Below, in pieces: positions 7,814-16,408 of a stretch of DNA of 64,000 nucleotides. A program made the position numbers and the translations under genes. Under the pieces are notes generated by a model. The model had not been told where the DNA came from and did no database searches. It worked only from the letters and a program-made list of their open reading frames with translations. Source of the stretch: Mycoavidus cysteinexigens (GTDB lineage: Bacteria > Pseudomonadota > Gammaproteobacteria > Burkholderiales > Burkholderiaceae); contig NZ_AP018150.1 in the NCBI RefSeq assembly GCF_003966915.1, forward strand, positions 806,001-870,000, given 5' to 3'. Numbering within the stretch: the first letter of the stretch is position 1; the number at the start of each line of letters is the position of its first letter.

Positions 7814-8771
7814 ATGAGGCCCCTGATGTTGTGGTTAGACTGCTGTTCTCAACCAAAGGTTGGCGCGTAAATATAGGTAAATGCGCACTGATTAATCTGA
7901 GTAATTGAAGGATCGGTGGCAAAAGTGTTTTGCCGCGCCTGACGATAAGAGCTAAGCTAGCCGCTTTAAACATGGGGTGGTCGATCTCAAGCGCAACCAG
8001 CTCTCCAGATTTAATTTCTTCAGATGCCGAGAAGGCTGACATAAATACGGCGCCTGCATCGGTACAAGCAAATTTTTTACGAGCTGTGGTCGAGTTGCTA
8101 ATAAACACCGGGGGCTGGAGTTCGAGTTTTTCTGCTTGGGCGACGGACTGCACCATCTGGCGTAACGCGCCCGTAGCCGGTAATGAAAGTGGGTAGCGGA
8201 TGGCTTCTGCAAAGGTTACTTTGCGTTTGTTTGCGAGCGGATGGTTTTTATTCACCAACATATATAAGGGTAAAGGCACACGCGCAAAATAATTAATATT
8301 CGGGGCGTCTTGGTAAATACAAAGTATCCCTATATGGGAAATATCTTCGAGAATCTGATTGATGATTTTATTGGTTTCGAAATTTTCTTCGATATGTAGG
8401 TGAATATCAGGGTATTGAGACTGGAAATTGTTGAATACACTCATAAGCGTACCCACAAAAGTAGGGTGTATCGCAAGGTGGATGTTACCCTGGCGCATAT
8501 TGTGCAGCTCGTTTAAGCCCCTTTCTAATTCTACTTTTAAATCGCAGTTGTCGCGATAGTATTTGAGCAGTAGCTCTGCGGCCTCGGTGGGCACAACACC
8601 ACGGGGCCGCCGCTCGAAGAGCTTGAAGCCAATCTCTTCTTCCAAGAGTCTAATTTGACGCGTAACCACCGACGAGTCCATATTCAAATTGTCCGCAGCC
8701 TCGCGAATTTTTCCGCACGTGCAGACTTCGTAAAAGTAACGTAAGCGCCGCTGATTAATATCTTGGATCAT
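7806..8771 (-). CDS. LysR-family transcriptional regulator
   Basis: A 321-residue protein with the normal LysR layout. The winged helix-turn-helix is at the N-terminus (LRYFYEVCTCGKIREAADNL, then VVTRQIRLLEEEIGFKLFER), and an effector-binding domain spans about 90-300. The wording of the first 65 residues is characteristic of the family. It is placed directly upstream of, and overlaps by 8 bases, the solute-binding protein gene, so it probably controls uptake of that substrate. LysR proteins usually bind a co-inducer related to the pathway they control. The last 20 residues run through the overlap and are not conserved in type. Confidence 0.88.
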   Translation of the reverse strand: MIQDINQRRLRYFYEVCTCGKIREAADNLNMDSSVVTRQIRLLEEEIGFKLFERRPRGVVPTEAAELLLKYYRDNCDLKVELERGLNELHNMRQGNIHLAIHPTFVGTLMSVFNNFQSQYPDIHLHIEENFETNKIINQILEDISHIGILCIYQDAPNINYFARVPLPLYMLVNKNHPLANKRKVTFAEAIRYPLSLPATGALRQMVQSVAQAEKLELQPPVFISNSTTARKKFACTDAGAVFMSAFSASEEIKSGELVALEIDHPMFKAASLALIVRRGKTLLPPILQLLRLISAHLPIFTRQPLVENSSLTTTSGASYE

Positions 8772-9774
8772 TTTTTACTTTCCTTCGGGCGTTATTTACA
8801 TTACGAGAAAAATACAACGTACAGCCTTCTAGCAAGGAACAAGCATGGTGCTCAATGAATATGGCGCAGTGTCTTATATGAACGAGATTGGGCCACAGAT
8901 GAATTTGCTAAATTTTAGCGGGGCAGTCGAATTGATTTTCCAAATTATTTTGAGCGTAAGTTCGCATCGCTAATCACCCCACAGAAAAATATGAAAATTG
9001 CATAATTTATGAGTAATTTCAAGGATTTTTAAGTATTGGCTATAAACTATTTATTATCCTTCAAGCATTCTGCTTTAAGGTAAATGAGGTGTTGGCCCTT
9101 ACCCCTAAATATGTATTCTGGATTATATACTAGCACTACTTTTTCCTGCTCATCCGTTTTTTTGATCTTCGATAGTTTTGTGCTTTCTTCCTTTTACTGC
9201 AGCGGAGCTTTGAAAGTGGGTTGATTAGCTATTCTGGCGCCACAATTGCATTGATTACGATTACAAAATCCGTTATTTCGCTTACCGCCATTTAAGCTAT
9301 GGTTCGATCAGTTGGTGTAGGTACGTCGGTCATCGCTGATTTCAAAAAGGTGGCCCATAAATTTGGGCAAGGGCTTTTTAAATCCTAAGTGCGTGGTTGA
9401 AAAGCCGCTATGCATAGCACGCGCAATCCTGAGCTTGAGCGCCAGCACTGGAAAACGCTCCGCATTATAAGTACCTCTAAACGGGGCTCAATGCGATACA
9501 CGATCACTTGCTTTTGAGGCTAGAGGGAGCAATTGATTTGACTAAGATTGAGCGCGTGACTTCGTAAAACCATGCAGTCTTGCTAATCTTTCAGACCGCT
9601 TGATTTAAGCCCTTATATAGTTTTTGCTCAAGCTACAATGACCACGGTGCGAGTCTGCCGGCACACAAACTTTCAGACTGATTTGCAACTGTCACTGGGT
9701 TAGATAGCGTAATGTCTGGCGCAGCTTGCGCTGGCTGAAAGCAAATTTTTTAACCAGAGAAGAGGACGATCGTA
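8772..9774. other. 1-kb intergenic region without a recognisable gene
   Basis: About 1000 bases between the lysR start and sodC. I find no RNA gene, no long frame with family resemblance and no strong repeat. The stretch 9400-9560 is less AT-rich and could be old coding DNA, but I could not recognise a protein on either strand. A near-match to a hrpII box at 9168-9191 (TTCG-N16-TTCC) has one mismatch and lies about 590 bases from the next gene. The last 60 bases must hold the sodC promoter. Confidence 0.5.
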
Positions 9775-10323
9775 ATGAGGAAATACATCCGCTGGACAAC
9801 TATGCTCGCTATTTTAGCCGGGGTGAATATATCTACCGCGTTTGCCGAGTCGTTATCGATTCCCATTTACGCGGTTGATGCAACGGGTACCGGTAAGTCA
9901 TTAGGCAAGGTCCACGTCACAGAAAATCCGCATGGGCTGATTTTCACGCCTGAATTAGCGGGCCTGCCGCCTGGCATTCATGGTTTCCATATTCATGAAA
10001 ACCCATCTTGCGCGCCTGGGATAGGGCCCAAAGGGCCGGCCGCTGGACTGGCGGCTGGAGGGCATTGGGATCCACAAAAAAACAAGCGGCACGCTGGCCC
10101 TTATAGTGATGATGGACATTTAGGCGATTTGCCTGCACTGTATGCTGGTGCAGATGGGCGCGCGACTTATCCGGTACTAGCTCCGCGCCTGAAAGCGCTC
10201 AAAGAAATACGCGGGCGCGCGCTAACGGTCCATCTGGATGGCGATAATCATAGCGACAACCCTGCGCCCTTAGGCGGTGGCGGCGCTCGTCTGGCGTGCG
10301 GTGTGATACCTGGCGCGTCTTAA
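9775..10323 (+). CDS. sodC: Periplasmic Cu/Zn superoxide dismutase
   Basis: A 182-residue protein with a Sec signal peptide ([19 protein letters not shown], cleavage after AFA). It converts superoxide to hydrogen peroxide and oxygen in the periplasm. The metal-binding residues are visible: [11 protein letters not shown] holds two copper histidines and the first disulfide cysteine, followed by [19 protein letters not shown] (zinc ligands) and the copper histidine in [14 protein letters not shown]. The second disulfide cysteine is in RLACGVI. A Shine-Dalgarno AGAGGA precedes the ATG. It ends one base before the convergent end of fbp. Periplasmic SodC commonly protects against oxidative attack by a host, which fits a host-associated bacterium. 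Confidence 0.93.
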   Translation: MRKYIRWTTMLAILAGVNISTAFAESLSIPIYAVDATGTGKSLGKVHVTENPHGLIFTPELAGLPPGIHGFHIHENPSCAPGIGPKGPAAGLAAGGHWDPQKNKRHAGPYSDDGHLGDLPALYAGADGRATYPVLAPRLKALKEIRGRALTVHLDGDNHSDNPAPLGGGGARLACGVIPGAS

Positions 10324-10324
10324 A

Positions 10325-11335
10325 TCAACCCATTTCATGATGGTAACGTGTCACGCGGTCAACTTCATCTTTTGACCCAAGGAAAACTGCGACTCGTTCG
10401 TGTAATTGGGTTGGCATAAGCTCGAGAATGCGCTGCTGGCCATTGGTCGCAGCGCCATGCGCTTGTTCCACAATAAATGCGATCGGGTTCGCCTCATACA
10501 TGAGACGTAGCCTACCCGGTTTAGTGGGATCCCGTTGGTCCGCTGGATACATAAAAATGCCGCCACGATTCAAAATACGATGCACGTCGGCCACCATAGA
10601 AGCAACCCAACGCATATTAAAATCTTGTTTGCGCTCTCCGTCTTTACCCATCAGCAGTTCGTTGATATAGCGTTGCACCGGTGGATGCCAATGCCGCGCA
10701 TTTGAGGCATTGATCGCATATTCATGAGTGGCGTGCGGGATTCGCATATTACTCTGCGTTAGCACCCATGATCCCAGCTCTCGATCCAGCGTAAAACAAT
10801 GTACGCCATGACCCGTGGTGAGTACAAACACAGTTTGCGGACCATACACCGCATACCCTGCGGCAACCTGTTGTGTCCCCGCTTGCAAGAACGATTGCTC
10901 ATCCGGTGTTCGAGTCTTATCCGTGTGACGTAAGACCGAGAAAATTGTGCCAATTGACACATTCACATCGATGTTGGACGAACCATCAAGCGGATCAAAC
11001 AGCAGTAAGTATTCGCCTTTAGGATAGCGGTGTGGAATCAGATGAATTTGCTCAAGTTCTTCGGATGCCATGGCGGCGAGATTACCGCCCCATTCATTGG
11101 CTTCGAGCAAGATGTCATTGGATACCACATCGAGCTTTTTTTGCACTTCGCCTTGCACATTTTCGCTGCCAGCACTGCCTAAGAAATTGCCCAGCGCGCC
11201 TTTGCCGACATTATGACTGATCATTTTGCAGGCACGCGCTACGACTTCAATTAAGAGTCGTAAATCGGCTGGGAGGCTATTGTGTTGGCGTTGTTGTTCA
11301 ATTAGATATTGAGTAAGCGTAATTCGGCCCTGCAT
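10325..11335 (-). CDS. fbp: Fructose-1,6-bisphosphatase, class I
   Basis: A 336-residue cytosolic enzyme of gluconeogenesis that hydrolyses fructose 1,6-bisphosphate to fructose 6-phosphate. The metal- and substrate-binding signature [20 protein letters not shown] is present in the first third, and the sugar-phosphate region [20 protein letters not shown] in the last third. Length is usual for beta-proteobacterial class I enzymes. It stands on the minus strand with 66 bases between its start and the end of the ABC permease gene, so it could be read from the same transcript. Confidence 0.95.
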   Translation of the reverse strand: MQGRITLTQYLIEQQRQHNSLPADLRLLIEVVARACKMISHNVGKGALGNFLGSAGSENVQGEVQKKLDVVSNDILLEANEWGGNLAAMASEELEQIHLIPHRYPKGEYLLLFDPLDGSSNIDVNVSIGTIFSVLRHTDKTRTPDEQSFLQAGTQQVAAGYAVYGPQTVFVLTTGHGVHCFTLDRELGSWVLTQSNMRIPHATHEYAINASNARHWHPPVQRYINELLMGKDGERKQDFNMRWVASMVADVHRILNRGGIFMYPADQRDPTKPGRLRLMYEANPIAFIVEQAHGAATNGQQRILELMPTQLHERVAVFLGSKDEVDRVTRYHHEMG

Positions 11336-11401
11336 CGGGTGACTCCCAAAAAGCGTCTAAATCGCCGCGATATTACCAGTTTCGCCATCAGCGCCCTAAC
11401 T

Positions 11402-13264
11402 TTATTTGACGCTGCGGCGGCGTAGTCGATCCGCGCAACCAATAATAATCGCCACGAAAAAAAACAAACAGGTTGAAACTGCGGCAATCGTGGGCGACAC
11501 ATTTAATGTAATTTCGTCCCAAAATTGCTTAGGTAGCGTGGCGCTAAGCCCGCCGGTTACGAAAAGAGCGATCGTCAATTCGTCAAATGAAGTTGCAAAG
11601 GCGAACAAAAATGCTGACGCCAGGCCCGCCGATAGAATCGGGAAAGTAATATAACGCAAGGTTTTTAAACGGCTAGCGCCCAAGCTTTGTGCTGCCGTAT
11701 CGAGCTGAACATCATAGTTTTTAAGTACCGCCATGATGGTGATAACAACGTAAGGCAAGGCGATCGTGGTGTGGCCAAGCACTAAACCAAACATCGAGCC
11801 AACCAGGCCTAGCTTAGCAAAAAGATAGAAGAACCCAATCGCTAGAATCATTCTGGGTACGATCATGGGTGTTAAAATAAAACCTAGCAACGCCACTTTC
11901 CAACGGAAGTTTGAGCGCGCGAGTAAAAAAGCCGCGGGCGTGCCAATCAGCATCGATAAAAATCCGGTGCTAATGCCGATTAAGATCGAACGTAGCGCAG
12001 CATGGCTCCAATTAGGGGATTCAAAGACGGCCTCATACCATTGCAGTGAAAAACCCCGCGGCGGCCAATCGATGGCGCGGCTCTCAGTAAAAGAAATTGG
12101 AATCATTACCAGAATCGGAGCAATCAAGAACGCTAACATCGCGATTGCGACAATCCGCAGCACCCATCCTTGCTTTTCCGGCTGAGGGCGTTTTTTCGCT
12201 GACTTTTTAAGCCGAATTCGATCACTCCAAGAGAACGCGAGGCGCCAGAGGCTACCCAGGCCATCGAAAATATCGGCTAAGCGTTCTAGCACCCAATAGC
12301 CAGCGCTTCGTAATTGCATATGGGCGTGCCCAGGCGCGCGCTGGGCCGCCGTCGCTTTTTCTCCGGCTAAGCTCGAGAGCCCTATCAGCCGGCTATATAA
12401 GACAAAAACCGCTAATACGGCAACCAGCAACAACATTGAAACCGCGCCGGCAAAGCCCCAATTCAGCGTGCTCTGAATTTGGTCCATGATAATTTGCGTC
12501 ATCATGATTTCTTTGCGTCCGCCCAACAAGGCGGGGGTGATGAAAAAGCCGATTGAGGTCACAAATACCATCAGCGCAGCCGCCGCTACCCCCGGCAAAG
12601 AGAGCGGAAAATAAATCGTCCAAAATGCTCGCGCCGGTTTTGCGCCTAGCGTCAATGAGGCGCGCGGCAAGGTGCGGTCAATATTTTTCATGACGGACAG
12701 CATGGTCAAAATGGCCAAAGGCATCATGGCATGAATCATGCCTGTGAGAACCGCTGGAAAGTGATACAGTAAATTGAGCGGCGCCTCTGTCATACCAGTT
12801 CGGGTCAGTATTTGATTGACCATGCCATTGCGGCCTAAGAGCACCATCCAACCAAAAGTACGCACCAGAAAGCTCGTCCAAAATGGCAAAAGAACCCAAA
12901 ATAGTAAGGAGCTCTTGAATTTTGACGGAGCAAACGTAATCAGATAGGCAACCGGATAACCCCCCACCACGGCAAATAGAGTCGTATAGGCTGCCGTTTT
13001 AAAGGTGATGGCCAATACTTGCAGATAAACTGGTGACAAAAAGAGGCGACCGTAATGCGCCAGCCCTAATTTCCCTTCAGGTTGAAAACTGAGACCCAGC
13101 AACTGGGCGATGGGAAGCGCCAAGGTCAGCAGCAAATAAAAGATGATGGGCGCGCCGAGATAAAATTTTGGATCGCATAGTCCTCTTAAGAGTAAGCGCC
13201 AAGACCGTACTAGGCGCGCTCTTTCATTGGTTAAGGCCGGCCCGCTCAACTCTGTTTGCCTCAT
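11402..13264 (-). CDS. Fused double permease of a polyamine/iron-type ABC transporter
   Basis: A 620-residue inner-membrane protein made of two complete permease domains of the PotB/PotC kind. The first covers about 30-320, the second about 370-620, joined by a basic linker. Each half has its own coupling (EAA-like) loop that touches the ATPase: SLTLGAKPARAFWTIYFPLS in the first and AAQSLGASRLKTLRYITFPI in the second. Most polyamine transporters have two separate permease genes; a single fused chain resembles FbpB/ThiP-type importers. The start overlaps the end of the ATPase gene by 4 bases (ATGA), so the two are translationally coupled. A possible partner binding protein is encoded at 6719-7813. 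Confidence 0.88.
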   Translation of the reverse strand: MRQTELSGPALTNERARLVRSWRLLLRGLCDPKFYLGAPIIFYLLLTLALPIAQLLGLSFQPEGKLGLAHYGRLFLSPVYLQVLAITFKTAAYTTLFAVVGGYPVAYLITFAPSKFKSSLLFWVLLPFWTSFLVRTFGWMVLLGRNGMVNQILTRTGMTEAPLNLLYHFPAVLTGMIHAMMPLAILTMLSVMKNIDRTLPRASLTLGAKPARAFWTIYFPLSLPGVAAAALMVFVTSIGFFITPALLGGRKEIMMTQIIMDQIQSTLNWGFAGAVSMLLLVAVLAVFVLYSRLIGLSSLAGEKATAAQRAPGHAHMQLRSAGYWVLERLADIFDGLGSLWRLAFSWSDRIRLKKSAKKRPQPEKQGWVLRIVAIAMLAFLIAPILVMIPISFTESRAIDWPPRGFSLQWYEAVFESPNWSHAALRSILIGISTGFLSMLIGTPAAFLLARSNFRWKVALLGFILTPMIVPRMILAIGFFYLFAKLGLVGSMFGLVLGHTTIALPYVVITIMAVLKNYDVQLDTAAQSLGASRLKTLRYITFPILSAGLASAFLFAFATSFDELTIALFVTGGLSATLPKQFWDEITLNVSPTIAAVSTCLFFFVAIIIGCADRLRRRSVK

Positions 13265-14376
13265 TTGATTTTAATCCCATGCGGTTCTTGTGGAATCGCT
13301 ACAGCGTCTGCGGCATTCCAGGTCAGGGTCAGCTTCTCGCCATGTCGGCGCGGCGAACAATGCCCTTGAGTCAATTCCGCGATAACGAGTTGGGTTCCTC
13401 CGGGGACGGATAAGTAAGATTTGCTGGTAGCGCCCGTGACCACGAAATCAGTCAAAGTCGCTTCGATTCGGTTGTGATTTAAGTCATCATTTACGCTCAC
13501 CTGTAAGTGTTGCGGTCTAATCATGACTTCGATGTGGTTGCCGGGAGAGAGGGGTTTGCCATTAGACTTGGCAATGCCACTGCCAGGCATCCCATCTAAG
13601 GTGAAATGCACGGTTTCACCCTCCACGTGTTTGACGCGGGCCGGCAATAAATTGGATTCCCCAATAAAATCCGCCACAAAAGCTGTTTGTGGACAAAAAT
13701 ACAGCTCTATCGGCGTACCTAATTGCTCAATTTTGCCTCCATTCATCAAGCAGATGCGATCGGACATGGTCATCGCCTCTTCTTGATCATGCGTCACGTA
13801 AAGGATGGTTGTGCCCAGTTCGCGATGGATGCGTTTAATCTCCAGTTGCATTTGGTTGCGTAATTTTTTATCCAATGCGCCAAGCGGCTCATCCATCAAA
13901 ATAATCGATGGGCGATATACCATGCAGCGGGCCAGTGCGATGCGTTGTTGTTGACCACCCGACAATTCACGTGGAAAACGGTGGGCTACATGAGGTAGTT
14001 CAACCAGCTCAAGGACGCGCATAACGGATTGCTTAATTTCGCGCGCGCTGATCTTGCGCATTTTGAGGGGAAAGGCAATATTCTCAGCCACCGTCATGTG
14101 CGGGAACAACGCATAGTTTTGAAAAACCACGCCAATATCTCTTTCATAGGGCGGCTTATGGGTGACATCCACCCCGCCAATATGAATACTGCCTTCATCG
14201 GGCTGCAAGAGCCCCGCAATCAAGCTCAGCAGAGTTGTTTTACCTGAACCGGAAGGACCCAGTAAGGTTAAAAATTCCGCTTCCGATACGGCCAGATCCG
14301 TCGGTGCTAATGCGATGACAGTGTCGTATTGCTTCCCCAGCTGATTAGTTTGTAATAATTTTGATGGTTCGGACAT
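13261..14376 (-). CDS. ABC transporter ATPase, polyamine (PotA) type
   Basis: A 371-residue ATPase that powers the fused permease encoded just downstream. Walker A GPSGSGKTT, the Q-loop region GVVFQNYALFPHMTVAENIA, the signature LSGGQQQR, Walker B IILMDEPLGALD and the switch histidine in YVTHDQEEA are all present in order. The C-terminal third is a TOBE domain (for example VMIRPQHLQVSV), as in PotA and FbpC. The gene is first in its transcription unit, with about 230 non-coding bases before it. The closest match in style is spermidine/putrescine uptake; iron or thiamine transporters remain possible because their ATPases look alike. Confidence 0.9.
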   Translation of the reverse strand: MSEPSKLLQTNQLGKQYDTVIALAPTDLAVSEAEFLTLLGPSGSGKTTLLSLIAGLLQPDEGSIHIGGVDVTHKPPYERDIGVVFQNYALFPHMTVAENIAFPLKMRKISAREIKQSVMRVLELVELPHVAHRFPRELSGGQQQRIALARCMVYRPSIILMDEPLGALDKKLRNQMQLEIKRIHRELGTTILYVTHDQEEAMTMSDRICLMNGGKIEQLGTPIELYFCPQTAFVADFIGESNLLPARVKHVEGETVHFTLDGMPGSGIAKSNGKPLSPGNHIEVMIRPQHLQVSVNDDLNHNRIEATLTDFVVTGATSKSYLSVPGGTQLVIAELTQGHCSPRRHGEKLTLTWNAADAVAIPQEPHGIKIK

Positions 14377-14533
14377 TAGAAAATTTGGTCAAAATGCGAG
14401 GGTTAATTTTTACCGTATAAAGGCCGGCCCAAAAGTCAGTTTTTCAGTCCCTTTTCGTCCACAGGTCTCCTCGCTATTATGCATTACCAATGCCAGTATA
14501 ATAAATTATTGAGCCAGTAGACTGATCTGACAT

Positions 14534-14576
14534 CAAAAAACACAACCGCCCAGCGCGCATTCACAGGCTGGGCGGT
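14534..14576 (-). terminator. Rho-independent terminator of the acyltransferase/oxidase operon
   Basis: ACCGCCCAGC (14545-14554) and GCTGGGCGGT (14567-14576) are a perfect 10-bp stem with a 12-base loop. On the minus strand it is followed by TGTG and a run of six T. It lies 29 bases past the stop codon of the oxidase gene and closes that transcription unit. Confidence 0.85.
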
Positions 14577-14605
14577 GAGCAGGGGGTAGGCAGAGAGCCT
14601 GGCTC

Positions 14606-15334
14606 TTATGCTGCAGCAGAGGTATTTTTTAGAAAGCTGTAACGAGTCGACGTCCCAGCTTGCAATTTGGCGTATTCATCAAAAACCGCCTCGAGCATTT
14701 TGCTGGTGAGTTTAAGCGTAGTTTCCATCACGTTAGTGATGTCATCTAAATCGTCCTGCGTATTACAAGTGCGTTGAATAATTTTTTTAATTTCATCAAA
14801 ATGTTCCTCATCGATACTAGAATGAGCAATGAAAAATGTTAGTTGGGAATCTTCCAACTTAAGCGTGCTGCGCAATTTCTCGATCAGAGGATTAATATAA
14901 TGATAACAATTTTCCGCCCAATAACTGTAACCCAAGCGCCTTAAAGGATTGCCGTTGGCGGCGACCCAATACAGATACGCAATCAGAGTTTCCGTTTCTG
15001 GCAAGGGTTTGGGAATCACTGTATCGTGCGTAATGACATCAATGCTTCTAAGGTCGTGCAAAGCCATTTTTTCGTGGCCGACTTCTTCAGCGGCGTGCTC
15101 GAAACAGAATTTAGTATAGACTGGGCTAGGATTTTCTCGGACCCCAACTAATGCCTGGTTACGCGCGTTATGCGCTGTGTAATGGAACGTCTCGATCATA
15201 TAAATGGCATAGAGGGTTTTATCTATATCGCCATGCAGAATCGCTTGCGTAAAGCGCGATTCCGCTAATATAGCTTGCCACATGACTTCGAGCTGGTCAT
15301 CTAAACTTTTAAAAAAATCATTAAAATTGAGCAT
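14606..15334 (-). CDS. Haem-oxygenase-like (HDO/TenA-like) metal oxidase or oxygenase
   Basis: A 242-residue all-helical protein of the iron-containing redox enzyme class with the haem-oxygenase-like fold. Candidate metal ligands are spaced as in this superfamily: Glu48, His51 and His55 in YMIETFHYTAHN, then Glu79/His80, Glu83/Glu84 and His87 in FEHAAEEVGHEK, and a later HSSIDEEHFDE. Known relatives with two or one iron act on fatty acids (UndA), amino acids or N-oxygenation in natural-product pathways. Its start overlaps the upstream acyltransferase-like gene by 14 bases, so the two are coupled and likely act on one product. A hrpII-type promoter lies before the operon and a strong terminator after it. 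The precise reaction cannot be read from the sequence. Confidence 0.75.
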   Translation of the reverse strand: MLNFNDFFKSLDDQLEVMWQAILAESRFTQAILHGDIDKTLYAIYMIETFHYTAHNARNQALVGVRENPSPVYTKFCFEHAAEEVGHEKMALHDLRSIDVITHDTVIPKPLPETETLIAYLYWVAANGNPLRRLGYSYWAENCYHYINPLIEKLRSTLKLEDSQLTFFIAHSSIDEEHFDEIKKIIQRTCNTQDDLDDITNVMETTLKLTSKMLEAVFDEYAKLQAGTSTRYSFLKNTSAAA

Positions 15335-16046
15335 GAATATTTCCTTGCGGGTTATGTTTAAAGTCTAAAAAAGAAAGGTCCGCGGCTAACGGATGGGGTG
15401 GTGTAGTTAATTCTGGTATGAGGTAACCCTCTGGTATAGAGCAGCCTGGCCCCATTGCAATTTCATTCCAATTACCGGCCATAAACCAATATTTGCCATG
15501 ATTCCTTTCCGGCAACGTTAAGTATTCGCTAGAGAGGGGCTTCATGCCAAAGCGCTGAAAAAGCCTGCGTTGTGGTGCTTTGCACATGGCTAAAAATCCT
15601 GAGTATTGATTTTTTAAACTGAAAAGCGCTACGCAAGCGAGAAGGCGAATAGAAAACGCAGAAACTTCATGGTTATGTGAGGTAATTAAGCGACTTAATT
15701 CAATATAATCAGAAAAAGGACTCAAGGAGAGGGTAGCGCCGGCCATCGCCATTTCCAGCTCAAAAGGAGCCGGAGTCGCCCGGATACAGCCCACTAACTC
15801 GCCATCCTTAGTGACCCAAAAATGATGACTTCTTTGGTCAAGTTGAAATTGCTCTTCACATTTTATCTGTAATTCATTAAATAAATAATGTTGCTCTCTT
15901 AGCAAATATTGATTATTGCGATATTGTCGAATTTCATCCATTGGAGCTTGTGCATAGCTGGCGCTATGGATATCGAAACTGCTCTTTTGAGAAAAAACAT
16001 AATCTAAGAAATTGATTAATTTTTGAATTCCAACGTCTAGCTCCAT
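15321..16046 (-). CDS. LuxI/FeeM-like N-acyltransferase (acyl amino acid or autoinducer synthase superfamily)
   Basis: A 241-residue protein with the pattern of the autoinducer synthase / N-acyl amino acid synthase branch of GNAT enzymes. Visible landmarks are an N-terminal basic-aromatic helix (EIRQYRNNQYLLREQHYLF), a central HHFWVTKDGELVGCIRATP corresponding to the G-x-x-R-x-x-P strand of LuxI, and IELSRLIT corresponding to its E-x-S-R motif. Such enzymes join an acyl chain from acyl-ACP or acyl-CoA to an amino compound such as an amino acid or SAM. The gene is first in a two-gene operon with the metal oxidase. A complete TTCG-N16-TTCG-N31-TATGAT promoter lies 45 bases upstream of ATG. No LuxR-type receptor is nearby, so quorum sensing is only one possibility. 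Confidence 0.7.
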   Translation of the reverse strand: MELDVGIQKLINFLDYVFSQKSSFDIHSASYAQAPMDEIRQYRNNQYLLREQHYLFNELQIKCEEQFQLDQRSHHFWVTKDGELVGCIRATPAPFELEMAMAGATLSLSPFSDYIELSRLITSHNHEVSAFSIRLLACVALFSLKNQYSGFLAMCKAPQRRLFQRFGMKPLSSEYLTLPERNHGKYWFMAGNWNEIAMGPGCSIPEGYLIPELTTPPHPLAADLSFLDFKHNPQGNIHAQF

Positions 16047-16090
16047 ACCACCACCATTTAATTATGCAATATTAAGTTAAATAAGAAATC

Positions 16091-16151
16091 ATCATACACA
16101 GCATGTTGGGAATAAAGTATAAAAAAGCGAATGAGTATCTTGTTCCCCGAA
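16091..16151 (-). promoter_or_regulatory. hrpII-type promoter of the acyltransferase/oxidase operon
   Basis: On the minus strand, TTCG (16151-16148) is followed by exactly 16 bases, a second TTCG (16131-16128), 31 bases and TATGAT (16096-16091). This fits the Ralstonia HrpB-dependent consensus TTCG-N16-TTCG-N30-32-YANNRT at every specified position. The start codon of the acyltransferase-like gene is 45 bases further. HrpB is an AraC-type activator of type III secretion genes; a homologue must exist elsewhere in the genome for this to work. Confidence 0.75.
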
Positions 16152-16292
16152 ACGTCATATTAGTGGGTTAATTCATAAAAAGAGGGATTAATCTAAAAGA
16201 CAAATTAACTGTTGATTTTGAGTGAATAGTTTTTTGGATAGTCTGGTCAAACGGTGGAATTAAAGGGGGGGCTTAAGCACAGATCAATAATC

Positions 16293-16352
16293 TTCGTTAA
16301 TTGCCTTTTTAATTCGTGATTTCCTCAGGCGGTTGACGGCGGCGTACAACAA
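16293..16352 (+). promoter_or_regulatory. hrpII-type promoter of the large effector-like gene
   Basis: TTCG at 16293-16296, exactly 16 bases, and TTCG at 16313-16316. Thirty bases later CAACAA (16347-16352) matches YANNRT in five of six positions. The start codon of the 1097-residue protein is 56 bases further. It points away from the other hrpII box in the same intergenic region. The rest of 16047-16408 holds no gene. Confidence 0.68.
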
Positions 16353-16408
16353 TGAATTTCACAAGAGATGATTGAACGAGCGGTAAGAGCGAGTGGCGGG
16401 CTTGTGAA

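Noticed and set aside
9168-9191. TTCG-N16-TTCC resembling a hrpII box
   Set aside because: One base off in the second half-site, and about 590 bases from the next start codon (sodC). Not reported as a regulatory feature.
8772-9774. Possible pseudogene in the 1-kb gap before sodC
   Set aside because: No protein could be recognised on either strand, so no pseudogene is claimed.
14606-15334. Naming the oxidase UndA (fatty acid decarboxylase)
   Set aside because: Only the fold-level ligand pattern is visible. HDO enzymes catalyse many different reactions, so a specific name would be a guess.
15321-16046. Calling the acyltransferase-like protein a true LuxI quorum-sensing synthase
   Set aside because: Core motifs agree with the superfamily, but there is no LuxR gene nearby and the N-acyl amino acid synthase branch fits equally well.
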